64,000 nt of DNA from the NCBI GenBank assembly GCA_019637175.1, contig JAHBWD010000001.1:62001-126000 (forward strand), written 5' to 3'. The translations under genes and the position numbers were made by a program. Numbering within the stretch: position 1 is the stretch's first letter; each line of letters starts with the position of its first letter. Under the pieces are notes generated by a model. It saw only the letters and a list, made by a program, of their open reading frames with translations, was not told the origin of the DNA and ran no database searches. Below, in pieces: positions 44,373 to 52,349 of the stretch. This DNA comes from Labilithrix sp. GTDB taxonomy: Bacteria; Myxococcota_A; Polyangia; Polyangiales; Polyangiaceae.

Positions 44373-46484
44373 TCACTTGTCGCGCGCGGGCTCCGCGACG
44401 ACGGTGCGGCCGCCGACGACCTGGCCGGCGAGCGCGCGGATCGCGCGCTCCGCGAGCTCCTTCCGCACGGTGACGAACGTGATGCGATCGCGCACGCGGA
44501 TGTTCCCCGTCTCCGACTCGGGGATCCCCGCCGACTCGGCGAGCAGCCGCTGGAGCGCCTCCGGGCTCACGCCGTCGCGCCGCCCGACGTTCAGGAAGAT
44601 GTTCGCGAGCGAAGGATCCGTCGGCGCCTCGTCGTCACGCGTTCGCCCTCGCGGCTCGCGGCGGGGCCTGCCGGCGTCGCGCGGCCGCGCGCCTTCCGAA
44701 CGCCCGGCCGCAGACGGCGGGGCCGCGCCCTCTTCGGTGATGCCCGGCAGCTTCGGCAGCCGCGGGTGACGATCGGTGTCGATGGTCGCCTCGTCGTCTT
44801 CTTCGCGACGCGGGTCGCGGCGCCGGCGCGGCGCCTCGTCGGGCAGACCGACCGCCGTCTGCGCCTCGTCGAGCGACGTCTCCGTCTCCGGCAGCAGCGG
44901 GCGATCATCGTCTTGCTCGGCCGGCGGCTGCCAGTCGCGCAGGTCGCGACGCCGTCCGCGCCTCCCCTCGGCCGGCCGCTCGCCGTCGCGGAGCGTTCGC
45001 GGTCCGTCGGTCGATCGCGGCCTCGCCTCGCGGCCCTCGCGGGGCTCGCGCCTCGGCGCGGCCTCGCGCTTCGGCTCCGGCTCCGGCGGCGGGTTCTTCG
45101 CGCGGCGCGCCTCCGCGGCGTCGGCCGCGGGATCCTGGGTGCTGTTCGCGCCGAGGTGATCGGCGAGGAGGCCGGCGACGATCGACTCGGCGGCGTCGTG
45201 CGTGAAGAGCCGTCGCGCGACCGCGAGGTGGAACGGGTCGGCGGCGCGGCCCGCGTAGGCGTCGGCGAGGAAGGTGACGACGTCGGCCTCGGCGCGCGTC
45301 TTGAGCTCGCCCTTGGTGGGCAGCATCCGCTCGATCGGGCGGATCTTGTAGGTCAGCCTCAGCATGTAGAGGTGGCCCACGTCTTTCGGCCCGACCACGG
45401 AGATCGCGGTGCCGGTCCGACCCGCGCGCCCGGTGCGGCCCGTGCGGTGCACGTACTGCTCGGCCGACTCGGGGAAGTCGGCGTTGATGACGTGCGTGAG
45501 GTGCGAGATGTCGATGCCGCGCGCGGCGACGTCGGTCGCGACGAGGAAGCGGAGCTTGCCTTCGCGCGTCTTCTGCATGACGCGCTCGCGCTCTTTCTGC
45601 TCGAGATCGCCGTTGAGCCAGTCGGCGTCGAAGCCGCGGCTCTTCAAGAGCTCGGCGACGCGCTCCGTCTCGTCTTTCGTGTTGCAGAAGACGACCGCGC
45701 TCTGCGGATCCTCCACCTCGATGATCGAGAGGATGGCGGAGCGCTTGTCGCCCTCGCGGACGAGATAGACGTAGTGCGCGAGCTTGAGCGCGCCGACCTG
45801 ATCGCTCGAGAGCGTGACGTACTCGGGCTCTTTGAGGTGCCGGTTCGCGAGCCGCTCGACGTCGGGCGGGATCGTCGCGCTGAAGTAGAGGCCCTGGCGA
45901 TCGCCCGCGGGCAGGTGGTCGATGATCGCGTTGAGCTCCTTGGCGAAGCCCATCGAGAGCATCTCGTCGGCCTCGTCGAGGACGAAGATGCGGACCTGCG
46001 ACGGATCGAACGTGCCCCGCCGGAGGTGATCGAGGACGCGGCCCGGCGTGCCCACGACGACCTGAGCGCCCTGCTCGAGCGCGTCGATCTGGCGGCCCAT
46101 CGGCGCGCCGCCGTAGATCGCGATGATCTTGGTGCCCCGGAACTGCGCGAGCTGCTCGAGCTCGCGCGCGACCTGGAGCGCGAGCTCGCGTGTCGGCGTG
46201 AGGATGAGCGCCTGCACCTGCGACATCGACTTTCGGATCAGCGTGTCGATGATCGGCATCCCGAACGCGGCGGTCTTGCCCGTCCCCGTTTGCGCCTGGA
46301 CGACGAGGCTCTTGCCCCGCGTCGCCGGCTCGAAGACCGCCAGCTGCACGGGCGTGGGATTGACGTAACCGAGCGCGTCGATCGCCTTGCGCACGTCCGC
46401 GCTCAAGGGAATGGCGTCGAAAGTCGGCTGCGGCGCGTCGTTTCCCGACGGCGTCGAACCAGAAACGGCCTGAGGCAAGTTCAT
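44373..46484 (-). CDS. DEAD-box ATP-dependent RNA helicase with DbpA-type RNA-binding C-terminus
   Basis: 703 residues. Helicase motifs in order: Q motif (GYVNPTPVQ), I AQTGTGKT, Ia PTRELALQ, II VLDEADEML, III SATIP, then the second RecA domain with VVFCNTKDETE, V VATDVAARGID and VI HRTGRTGRAG. A long Arg/Pro/Glu-rich disordered linker (about 430-625) precedes an RRM-like DbpA RNA-binding domain (residues about 628-703, starting ANIFLNVGRRDGVSP). This layout is that of DeaD/CsdA helicases in ribosome assembly and cold-shock RNA remodelling. The ATG at 46484 is 7 bases from the upstream membrane-protein gene, so they are probably one transcript. Confidence 0.93.
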   Translation of the reverse strand: MNLPQAVSGSTPSGNDAPQPTFDAIPLSADVRKAIDALGYVNPTPVQLAVFEPATRGKSLVVQAQTGTGKTAAFGMPIIDTLIRKSMSQVQALILTPTRELALQVARELEQLAQFRGTKIIAIYGGAPMGRQIDALEQGAQVVVGTPGRVLDHLRRGTFDPSQVRIFVLDEADEMLSMGFAKELNAIIDHLPAGDRQGLYFSATIPPDVERLANRHLKEPEYVTLSSDQVGALKLAHYVYLVREGDKRSAILSIIEVEDPQSAVVFCNTKDETERVAELLKSRGFDADWLNGDLEQKERERVMQKTREGKLRFLVATDVAARGIDISHLTHVINADFPESAEQYVHRTGRTGRAGRTGTAISVVGPKDVGHLYMLRLTYKIRPIERMLPTKGELKTRAEADVVTFLADAYAGRAADPFHLAVARRLFTHDAAESIVAGLLADHLGANSTQDPAADAAEARRAKNPPPEPEPKREAAPRREPREGREARPRSTDGPRTLRDGERPAEGRRGRRRDLRDWQPPAEQDDDRPLLPETETSLDEAQTAVGLPDEAPRRRRDPRREEDDEATIDTDRHPRLPKLPGITEEGAAPPSAAGRSEGARPRDAGRPRREPRGRTRDDEAPTDPSLANIFLNVGRRDGVSPEALQRLLAESAGIPESETGNIRVRDRITFVTVRKELAERAIRALAGQVVGGRTVVAEPARDK

Positions 46485-46491
46485 TGCGGGG

Positions 46492-46950
46492 CTACCTTAT
46501 AAACGAGAGGGCCGCGCGACGCACGGGTCCCAGATCGCCCGACTGACGGCGGACGGCGCCCTCGGCGGCGCGGTCGAGCCGCGCGACGGCGGCGACGGCC
46601 TCGGCTCCGCGAGGATCGGCGGCGCAGGGCGCCTCGAGCGCCTTGCGGCGGTCTTCGTCCCATTCCGGGCTCCGGGCGCTCCGGTAGCGACGCTCGGCGT
46701 CGGCGGGATCGGCGGCGGAGGCCGCGGCGGCGACCGCGCGGTCGACGGCGGTGGTGAGCGTCTCGAGGCCCGAAGCGCAGGCGGCCGGCAGCGCGGGCGC
46801 GGACCCTTCGGCCCGCCGATCGGCGGCCGAGCCGCCGAAGACCGCTCGGGCGATCTGGACCGTGCTCGAGACGATGAACGCGGCCGCGAGCGCGACGAAG
46901 ACGGCATAGACCGCGCGCGTCGTGGGGGTGGTCTTCGGGCGGTCCGGCAC
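46492..46950 (-). CDS. small single-pass membrane protein, hypothetical
   Basis: 152 residues from GTG 46950. One membrane helix lies near the N-terminus (AVYAVFVALAAAFIVSSTVQIA, about residues 14-35), followed by a periplasmic, Ala-rich helical domain with two Cys (PAACASGLE and EAPCAADPR) that may form a disulfide. It is similar in layout to small envelope proteins, with no recognised family. It ends 7 bases before the DEAD-box helicase gene and likely shares its transcript. ATG 46986 would add 12 residues. Confidence 0.6.
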   Translation of the reverse strand: MPDRPKTTPTTRAVYAVFVALAAAFIVSSTVQIARAVFGGSAADRRAEGSAPALPAACASGLETLTTAVDRAVAAAASAADPADAERRYRSARSPEWDEDRRKALEAPCAADPRGAEAVAAVARLDRAAEGAVRRQSGDLGPVRRAALSFIR

Positions 46951-46997
46951 GCGACGGGTGTAGCGCCCGCGCGCCGCATGCGTCAATCTCGCCCGCC

Positions 46998-47588
46998 ATG
47001 AAGGGATCGGAGAGCGGAGGCGAGCGTGGGCTCGAGGGTCGGGTCGCGCTCGTCACCGGCGGAGGTGGCGCGATCGGGCGGGCCGTGGCGCTCGCGCTCG
47101 GCGCGCGCGGCGTCTCGGTCTTCGTCGCCGGGCGGCGCGAGCGGGCGCTCGGCGAGACCGTGGGGGAGATCGTCCACGGAGGCGGCAAGGCCAGGCACGC
47201 GGTCGCCGACGTCGAGCGCGCAGAGAGCATCGACGCCGCGGCCTCGCGCGCGACCGAGACGCTCGGCCCCGTCGACATCCTCGTGGCGGCCGCCGCTACC
47301 GCCGAGATGGGTGTAAACTGCACATTGACCGCCGTCACCCCGCGCATGGTCGGGCCCGGGCGCGTGATCGTGCTCGGCAGCGACGCGACGATCCGCGACC
47401 TCGTGCAGAGCGCGGCGGGCGATCTCGCCGCCAAAGGCATCACCTGCAACGCCGCCGTCCCCCGCGCCGTGAGCGCGGGCGCGGCGCCGGTCTCGCCGGA
47501 AGACGTCGCCGAGCTCGTCGTCTTCCTCTGCCGTCGATCGGCCGGCGGCATCACTGGGCAGACCATCGAGATCGGCGCGCGGGCATGA
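46998..47588 (+). CDS. truncated short-chain dehydrogenase/reductase-like protein
   Basis: 196 residues against about 250 for classical SDRs. The NAD(P)-binding start is intact (VALVTGGGGAIGRAVALALG), and the C-terminal end is recognisable (ITCNAAVPRAV, SPEDVAELVVFLC, GITGQTIEIG). The middle is shortened: the NNAG block reads AAAATAEMG and is followed almost directly by VNCTLTAV, and the stretch that should hold the catalytic Tyr-x-x-x-Lys is missing (VLGSDATIRDLVQSAAGDLA). It is therefore likely inactive as an oxidoreductase or a cofactor-binding remnant. The reading frame is open with normal codon use, so it is not an obvious frameshift. Confidence 0.75.
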   Translation: MKGSESGGERGLEGRVALVTGGGGAIGRAVALALGARGVSVFVAGRRERALGETVGEIVHGGGKARHAVADVERAESIDAAASRATETLGPVDILVAAAATAEMGVNCTLTAVTPRMVGPGRVIVLGSDATIRDLVQSAAGDLAAKGITCNAAVPRAVSAGAAPVSPEDVAELVVFLCRRSAGGITGQTIEIGARA

Positions 47589-47592
47589 CCGC

Positions 47593-47610
47593 TGCACGCA
47601 TCGGCGTGCA
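47593..47610 (+). promoter_or_regulatory. hairpin covering the start of the second SDR gene
   Basis: TGCACGC-ATCG-GCGTGCA is a perfect 7-bp stem with a 4-base loop, and its last base is the A of the ATG at 47610. In RNA it would occupy the position of the ribosome site, for which no other good Shine-Dalgarno is visible. It may couple or limit translation of the second SDR; this is inference. Confidence 0.4.
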
Positions 47611-48674
47611 TGAAGCGTTCTCTTCCGCTCGTGTCGGTCGCGGTCCTCGCGGGGCTCGGCCTCGTTCGTCGCGTCCGGCGCGCGCGTGAGCGGAAGCGGC
47701 TCGCGGGCAAGACCGCGTTCGTCGGCGGCGCTTCGCGGGGGCTCGGCCGCGCGATCGCGCGTGAGCTCGCCGCCCAGGGCTGTCGCGTCGTCATCTGCGC
47801 GCGCCACCGCGAGGGGCTCGAAGAGGTGCGCGCGGAGCTCGCCGCGCTCGGCGCCGAGGTCTACGCCGAGCCGTGCGATCTGCGGAACAAGGAGGAGGTC
47901 GACGCCTTCGTCACCAACGCGACCGATCACCTCGGTCCGATCGACATCGTCGTGACGGTCGCCGCGACCCTCGAGGTCGGGCCCATCGAGACGATGAGCG
48001 TGCGCGACTTCGACGACGCGATCCGCGCGATCTTCAAGACCGCGCTGCACCCCGCGCTCGCCGTGCTGCCCGACATGCGCGCGCGCGGGAGCCGCGCCGG
48101 CCGTCTGCGGCGGGGCGCGGGCAAGCCGACGCTCGCGTTCGTCACCTCGGTCGGAGGCAAGATCGGCGTTCCGCACCTCGCGCCGTACAGCGCGGCGAAG
48201 TTCGCCGTCGTCGGCCTCGCCGAGGCGCTCCGCGCCGAGGTGCACAAAGACGGCGTCTCCGTCCTCACGATCGTCCCCGGCCTGATGCGCACGGGCTCGT
48301 GGGTGCACGCGACGTTCAAGGGCGACGCCGACCGGGAGTACGCCTGGTTCGGATCGAGCGCGACCGCGCCCTTCGTGACCATCGACGCCGATCGCGCCGC
48401 GCAGCGGATCGTGCGCGCCATCGCGCGCGGCGACGAAGAGCTCGTGCTGACGGCCCCGGCGAAGCTCGCCGTGCGCGTCCATGATCTCATGCCTCGCGCG
48501 TTCGCGTTCGCGATGTCGGTCTTCGCGCGTCTCCTGCCGCGCGCCCCCGAGCCCTTCTCCGCGGGCGCCCGCGGGCGCGAGGGCCTCGACATCGAGCGCC
48601 GCGCGGCGTCGCCCGGCGTCCGCTACGTCCGCGAGCGGGGCCACCGCGCGGCCACCCGCCATCACCAGCTTTGA
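47610..48674 (+). CDS. membrane-anchored short-chain dehydrogenase/reductase
   Basis: 354 residues, long for an SDR. An N-terminal hydrophobic segment (LPLVSVAVLAGLGLV) may anchor it. The classical SDR core has cofactor motif AFVGGASRGLGRAIA, aspartate-region CDLRNKEE, TVAATLEVG where NNAG is usual, Ser in LAFVTSVGGKIG and the active YSAAK (Tyr and Lys intact), then VPGLMRTGS. A 100-residue C-terminal extension contains VHDLMPRAFAFAMSVFARLLP, possibly a second membrane contact. It lies 21 bases downstream of the truncated SDR. The substrate is unknown; extended SDRs of this kind often act on lipids or steroids. Confidence 0.87.
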   Translation: MKRSLPLVSVAVLAGLGLVRRVRRARERKRLAGKTAFVGGASRGLGRAIARELAAQGCRVVICARHREGLEEVRAELAALGAEVYAEPCDLRNKEEVDAFVTNATDHLGPIDIVVTVAATLEVGPIETMSVRDFDDAIRAIFKTALHPALAVLPDMRARGSRAGRLRRGAGKPTLAFVTSVGGKIGVPHLAPYSAAKFAVVGLAEALRAEVHKDGVSVLTIVPGLMRTGSWVHATFKGDADREYAWFGSSATAPFVTIDADRAAQRIVRAIARGDEELVLTAPAKLAVRVHDLMPRAFAFAMSVFARLLPRAPEPFSAGARGREGLDIERRAASPGVRYVRERGHRAATRHHQL

Positions 48675-48694
48675 TTCCGCGATGTTGGGCGGGC

Positions 48695-48724
48695 TTGACG
48701 CTCCGGCGGAGCGGCCCATATAGT
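48695..48724 (+). promoter_or_regulatory. sigma-70-type promoter for the polyprenyl synthase gene
   Basis: The -35 box is TTGACG (48695-48700), five of six matches. The -10 box is TATAGT (48719-48724), five of six. The spacer is 18 bases. It is the best consensus promoter I could find in the window and sits in an AT-rich island, unusual for this genome. The predicted transcript starts about 48731, giving a 31-base leader. Confidence 0.55.
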
Positions 48725-48726
48725 TC

Positions 48727-48744
48727 TTTCAAATAATTTTGAAA
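48727..48744. promoter_or_regulatory. operator-like palindrome at the predicted transcription start
   Basis: TTTCAAA-TAAT-TTTGAAA is a perfect 7-bp inverted repeat with a 4-base centre, immediately after the -10 box, so a bound protein would block initiation. An AT-rich 18-base palindrome is striking in such a GC-rich sequence. A GbsR/MarR-family regulator is encoded just downstream (49852), making it the natural candidate to bind here; that link is inference. Confidence 0.5.
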
Positions 48745-48761
48745 CTTCCGAGGAACGTGAC

Positions 48762-49799
48762 GTGACCTTCGCCGCCGCCATCGATGCTCTCGGGGAGACC
48801 GCCGCGCCCGAGCGCGTGGGCGATCGCGCCGCCTCGCGGCTCGAGGACGTGCGGGCGCTCGTCTCGCGCGAGATGATCGACGTCGAGTCGCTCGTCGCGA
48901 CGCACATCGCGGCCGGCGTCTCGCCCGCGATCGAGTCCGCGCGTCACCTCTTCGACGCCGGCGGCAAGCGCGTCCGGCCGATGGCGCTCTTGCTCGCGAA
49001 CGCGTGCTTCGCGCCGATCGGCGAGAGCGCGCGCGGCCTCGCGGCCGCGGCCGAGCTCGTGCACATGGCGACGCTCCTGCACGACGACGTCATCGACGAC
49101 GGCGATCAGCGGCGCGGCCGCCCCACGTCGCGTCGCGTCTGGGGCAACGCGGTGAGCGTGCTCGCGGGCGACCTGCTCCTCGTCGAGGCGCTTCGCCTCG
49201 CGTCCCGCGCGCGGTCCGAGACGTGGCCCGAGCTCGTCGCGACGCTCGGACGCCTCGTCGACGGCGAGGTCGTTCAGCTCCGCGGGCGCCTCGCCGTGTC
49301 CCTCGCCGAGGAGACGTACTTCGAGATCGTGCGCGGCAAGACGGCCTCGCTCTTCGAGTGGGCGCTCCGCGCGGGCGCGCGCGAAGGCGGCGCGCCGGCG
49401 CGCGCGATCGACGCGCTCGGCGCGTTCGGCGCCCACCTCGGCGTCGCGTTCCAGCTCGTCGACGACGTCCTCGACTACGACGCCGACGAAGATCTCACGG
49501 GCAAGAGCATGCTGGCGGATCTCGCCGAGGGAAAGATCACGCTCCCGCTGATCCGCGCGCACGCCGGGGGCGACCAGGCCGCCGTCGCGGCGCTGGTCGC
49601 GCGGGTGCGCGCGGGCGACGCCTCCGCGGCGAGCGCGCTCGCCGACGCGGTGAAGAGCTCGGGCGCTTGCGATGCGGTGAGGGATCTCGCCCGCACCGAG
49701 ACCTCGCGCGCGCTGGCCCTCCTCGAGCCGATCCCGGCCTCGCGCGCGCGCGAAGTCCTCGCCGACGTCGCCCGCGGCCTCGCCGCTCGCGTGAGCTAG
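48762..49799 (+). CDS. trans-polyprenyl diphosphate synthase
   Basis: 345 residues. Both Asp-rich motifs are present: LLHDDVIDDGDQRRG (first, DDxxD-type) and FQLVDDVLDYDAD (second). Also visible are GGKRVRPMALLLA, the isopentenyl-diphosphate site, and GKSMLADLAEGKITLPLI, the family-specific segment. Such enzymes condense isopentenyl diphosphate into long chains for quinone side chains (IspB-like) or other isoprenoids. Chain length cannot be predicted confidently, but small residues before the first motif (ELVHMATLLHDD) suggest a long product. It starts at GTG 48762 with CGAGGAA upstream. A consensus promoter and palindrome precede it. Confidence 0.93.
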   Translation: MTFAAAIDALGETAAPERVGDRAASRLEDVRALVSREMIDVESLVATHIAAGVSPAIESARHLFDAGGKRVRPMALLLANACFAPIGESARGLAAAAELVHMATLLHDDVIDDGDQRRGRPTSRRVWGNAVSVLAGDLLLVEALRLASRARSETWPELVATLGRLVDGEVVQLRGRLAVSLAEETYFEIVRGKTASLFEWALRAGAREGGAPARAIDALGAFGAHLGVAFQLVDDVLDYDADEDLTGKSMLADLAEGKITLPLIRAHAGGDQAAVAALVARVRAGDASAASALADAVKSSGACDAVRDLARTETSRALALLEPIPASRAREVLADVARGLAARVS

Positions 49800-49851
49800 G
49801 CCCTCCGGGTTGCGCGCACGCACCGCTGTGGCTTAGAACCGCGGGAGACTC

Positions 49852-50415
49852 GTGGCGAAGGAGAAGCGCACCCTCTGGCCGAGCGAAGCCGCCGTCAGCG
49901 ACGTCGTCGGGCGCCTCATCGAGTTCTGGGGCTTCAAGCGCAACATGGGGCGCATCTGGTCGGTGCTCTATCTCTCGCCCGAGCCGCTCAGCGCCGAAGA
50001 TCTGCGACTCTCGCTCAAGCTCTCGAGCGGCGCCGTGAGCATGACGCTCAACGAGCTCACGCGGTGGGGCGTCGTGCGCAAGGTCTGGGTGCAAGGCGAG
50101 CGCAAAGACTATTACGCCGCCGAGGTGCAGCTCTGGCGGATGATCTCGCGCGTCTTCAACGAGCGGGAGAAGTCCGAGATCGCCTTCGCCATCGAGGCCT
50201 TCGAGGAGGCGCTCGCGGACGTCTCGAAGCTCCGTCACTCGACCGATCCGAAGACGCGCGCGCGCGCCGAGCTCCAGTACGAGCGCATCAAGCAGCTCCT
50301 CGAGCTCGCGAAGCTCGGCAAGCGCCTGCTCGACACGCTGCTCGCGACGGCGAAGATCGACGCCGAGCCGCTCGTGCGCTTCCTGCTCCGGCAGGCGCCG
50401 TCGTCCGACTCCTGA
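49852..50415 (+). CDS. GbsR/MarR-family transcriptional regulator
   Basis: 187 residues. The winged-helix core lies at about residues 20-95: LIEFWGFKRNMGRIWSVLYL, LSAEDLRLSLKLSSGAVSMTL (recognition helix) and WGVVRKVWVQGERKDYYAAE (wing). This is the arrangement of the GbsR subgroup of MarR regulators. The C-terminal part is a long helical dimerisation region (YERIKQLLELAKLGKRLL). It binds DNA as a dimer; the effector is unknown. It starts at GTG 49852, 52 bases after the polyprenyl synthase, and is probably co-transcribed. Autoregulation through the upstream TTTCAAA palindrome is plausible. Confidence 0.87.
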   Translation: MAKEKRTLWPSEAAVSDVVGRLIEFWGFKRNMGRIWSVLYLSPEPLSAEDLRLSLKLSSGAVSMTLNELTRWGVVRKVWVQGERKDYYAAEVQLWRMISRVFNEREKSEIAFAIEAFEEALADVSKLRHSTDPKTRARAELQYERIKQLLELAKLGKRLLDTLLATAKIDAEPLVRFLLRQAPSSDS

Positions 50416-50417
50416 GC

Positions 50418-50471
50418 GCGAGTCTTCGAGCGCGACTCAGTCGAGCGAGTCTTCGAGCGCGATTCAGTTGA
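50418..50471. repeat. two-copy 27-bp direct repeat at the convergent gene junction
   Basis: Copies at 50418-50444 and 50445-50471 begin GCGAGTCTTCGAGCGCGA and differ at two positions; a partial third copy follows (GCGAGTG). Each contains GAGTC-N9-GACTC (GATTC in copy 2), a weak hairpin. The second copy includes the stop codon of the minus-strand TPR gene, so a duplicated gene end is likely. Confidence 0.85.
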
Positions 50472-51474
50472 GCGAGTGCTTCTCGGAGGGCGTGATCGAC
50501 TCGCGATCGAGGAACACCGCGGTGATCTCCCGCTCGAGCGCCGAGGCGAGCTCCGCTTCGAGCGCCGCGATCGACCCGGCGCCGCGCTCGACGTTCCGCT
50601 GGTAGATGAAGAGGCGCGTGTGCGCCGCGGCGCCGCTCTCCGGCTCGCCTTCGGCGCGGGCGTCGACGATCACCATCGCGCGCGGATCGACGCCGTCGAC
50701 GACGAGCTCCGCGCCGGGCACGTCGACGATGAAGACGTCGGCGTCGCGGACCCACCGCGCGAGCAGCGCGTCGAGGCCGGTGATGACGCCGCGCACGAGC
50801 TGGGCGAACGTGTCGGGCGAAGGCGCCCACGCGGCGGGGGGCTTCGTGATGTCGAGCGCGCGCGCGCGGAGGAACGCCTCGACCGCGCCGCGCACGTCGC
50901 CCGCGTCGTCGCGCAGGAGCCCGAGGTAGTAGTGCGCGTCGGCGTGCGTGCCTTCGACGCGGACCGCCTCCTCGATGTACGGGAGCGCCTTGTCGGACTC
51001 GCCGAGCTCGTAGAACGCGCGCCCGATCAGGAACACGTAGCTCGAGTTGTCGAACGGAGGCTCGGGCAGGCGCGCCATGCAGCGCTTCGCCTCTTCGACG
51101 TCGCCCTTGCCGAGCAGCGCGTCGACGCGGAGGAGGAGGCAGTCGGCGATCTCCTCTTTCGTCTCGGCGTACTCGAGCGCGTCGTCGCACAGATCCACCG
51201 CCTCGTCCCACTCGCCGAGAGGGTGCATCAGCACCTCCGCGGCGTTGAGCATGGCTTCGAGGTACGTCTCGTCGAGGGCGATCGCCTGGCGATAGTGCTC
51301 GAGGGCCTCCTCGGAGTCGCCGCTCAGCGCCGCGGTGTACCCGAGCAGGTTGTGCACCTCGGGCGAGTGCGGATCGAGCTCCAACGCGCGCTTGGCGCAC
51401 GCGCTCGCCCCGGAGGCGTCGCCCTTCTGCGCCAGGTCCCAGCCTCGATCGAGATGCGCGGACAGCTGATCCAT
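50464..51474 (-). CDS. TPR protein with C-terminal metalloprotease-like or unknown domain
   Basis: 336 residues. Residues 1-215 hold five to six TPR units (ALELDPHSPEVHNLLGYTAAL, AIALDETYLEAMLNAAEVLM, ALPYIEEAVRVEGTHADAHYY). The last 120 residues form an alpha/beta domain (DADVFIVDVPGAELVVDGVD, FIYQRNVER) that I do not recognise with confidence; no HExxH is present. It is cytoplasmic, with no signal. The ATG at 51474 has GAAGGA 4-5 bases upstream. A bidirectional spacer of 122 bases separates it from the plus gene at 51597. Confidence 0.78.
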   Translation of the reverse strand: MDQLSAHLDRGWDLAQKGDASGASACAKRALELDPHSPEVHNLLGYTAALSGDSEEALEHYRQAIALDETYLEAMLNAAEVLMHPLGEWDEAVDLCDDALEYAETKEEIADCLLLRVDALLGKGDVEEAKRCMARLPEPPFDNSSYVFLIGRAFYELGESDKALPYIEEAVRVEGTHADAHYYLGLLRDDAGDVRGAVEAFLRARALDITKPPAAWAPSPDTFAQLVRGVITGLDALLARWVRDADVFIVDVPGAELVVDGVDPRAMVIVDARAEGEPESGAAAHTRLFIYQRNVERGAGSIAALEAELASALEREITAVFLDRESITPSEKHSLN

Positions 51475-51596
51475 CGGATCCTTCGATTCTTTTTCCGGGT
51501 CAGCCCTCGCGTCAAGCGAACACGCCCCGGCTCTTCATAATCGGCGGCGCGAGCCTCCACTAGAGACTCGTTACGCAAGAGTTTCGGAGGAATATC

Positions 51597-52298
51597 ATGA
51601 GCCGCTCGTTCAGCTTGCCTCGCTTGTCGTGCCTCGCCCTTCCCGTCGTCGTGATGCTGGCGCCCGCGGGCGCGCGCGCCGACGAGCCAACCGCGGCCGC
51701 GCCGGCCACGACCGGCGTCGCCGCCCCCGCCGCCTCGGCCCCCGCCGCGTTGGCCCCCGCCGCTTCGGCCGACGCCGCGCCGCAAACCACCGTCGTCGAG
51801 CTCGCGGCCGACGATCACCGCGCGACGATCGAGCGCCGCGTCGGCACGACGACCCCCTCCGGATTTCCGCTCCTCGAAACGGGCGTGTTGCAGGTCGGTC
51901 AGTGGGAGCACCAGTGCGTCGCGCCCTGCGCGCTGCGCCTCGACAATCGCTACGCGTACCGCGTCGCCGGCGACGGCTTGGTCCCGAGCGACTCCTTCTC
52001 GCTGCCGCGAAGCGGCGATCGCGTGCGCGTCGACGCCAAGATGGGCTCGTCGACCGGTCGCGTCGCCGGCGTCGTCAGCACGGGGCTCGGCGCGGGCGCG
52101 ATGGCGCTCGGCGCGCTCGCCCTCATCGCCACGCCGATCCTCCACAGCGAAGACGTCGGCAGCGAGGGCTTCCGCACCGGCGTGCTCGCGGGCGGCGTCT
52201 CTGCGCTCTCGATCGGGGCGATCGCCGTCGGCGTCGGCCTCTATTTGTGGTTCTCGAACGACTCCCACGTCCACACGCAGACGAGCGCGTCGCGCTGA
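51597..52298 (+). CDS. exported protein with C-terminal hydrophobic hairpin
   Basis: 233 residues. The signal peptide ends LAPAGARADE; an Ala/Pro low-complexity linker follows to about residue 65. A small domain (QWEHQCVAPCALRLDNRYAYRVAG) carries a Cys pair, and the FSLPRSGDRVRVDAKMG segment resembles PEGA-type beta modules. Two membrane helices follow: TGLGAGAMALGALALIATPIL and GVLAGGVSALSIGAIAVGVGLYLWF. I have the impression of a family common in Polyangiales but cannot name it. A strong TTCGGAGG site precedes the ATG. It resembles the protein at 36761 in layout. Confidence 0.72.
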   Translation: MSRSFSLPRLSCLALPVVVMLAPAGARADEPTAAAPATTGVAAPAASAPAALAPAASADAAPQTTVVELAADDHRATIERRVGTTTPSGFPLLETGVLQVGQWEHQCVAPCALRLDNRYAYRVAGDGLVPSDSFSLPRSGDRVRVDAKMGSSTGRVAGVVSTGLGAGAMALGALALIATPILHSEDVGSEGFRTGVLAGGVSALSIGAIAVGVGLYLWFSNDSHVHTQTSASR

Positions 52299-52349
52299 TC
52301 GCAGGGAATTTCCCGACACACCCTCGCGTATACGAGCCGGAGATCGTCC

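Noticed and set aside
48518..48674. Frameshift at the C-terminus of the second SDR
   Set aside because: The extension is Arg-rich but continuous with normal codon bias until the stop, and no alternative frame restores a known domain.
51486..51515. TTGACG-N18-AAGAAT promoter candidate for the leftward TPR gene
   Set aside because: The predicted transcript would start at about 51479 and cut into the GAAGGA ribosome site, and the -10 match is only four of six.
52304..52314. GGGAATTTCCC palindrome between two exported-protein genes
   Set aside because: Arms of 5 bp are too short to claim a site, and no regulator or promoter context supports it.
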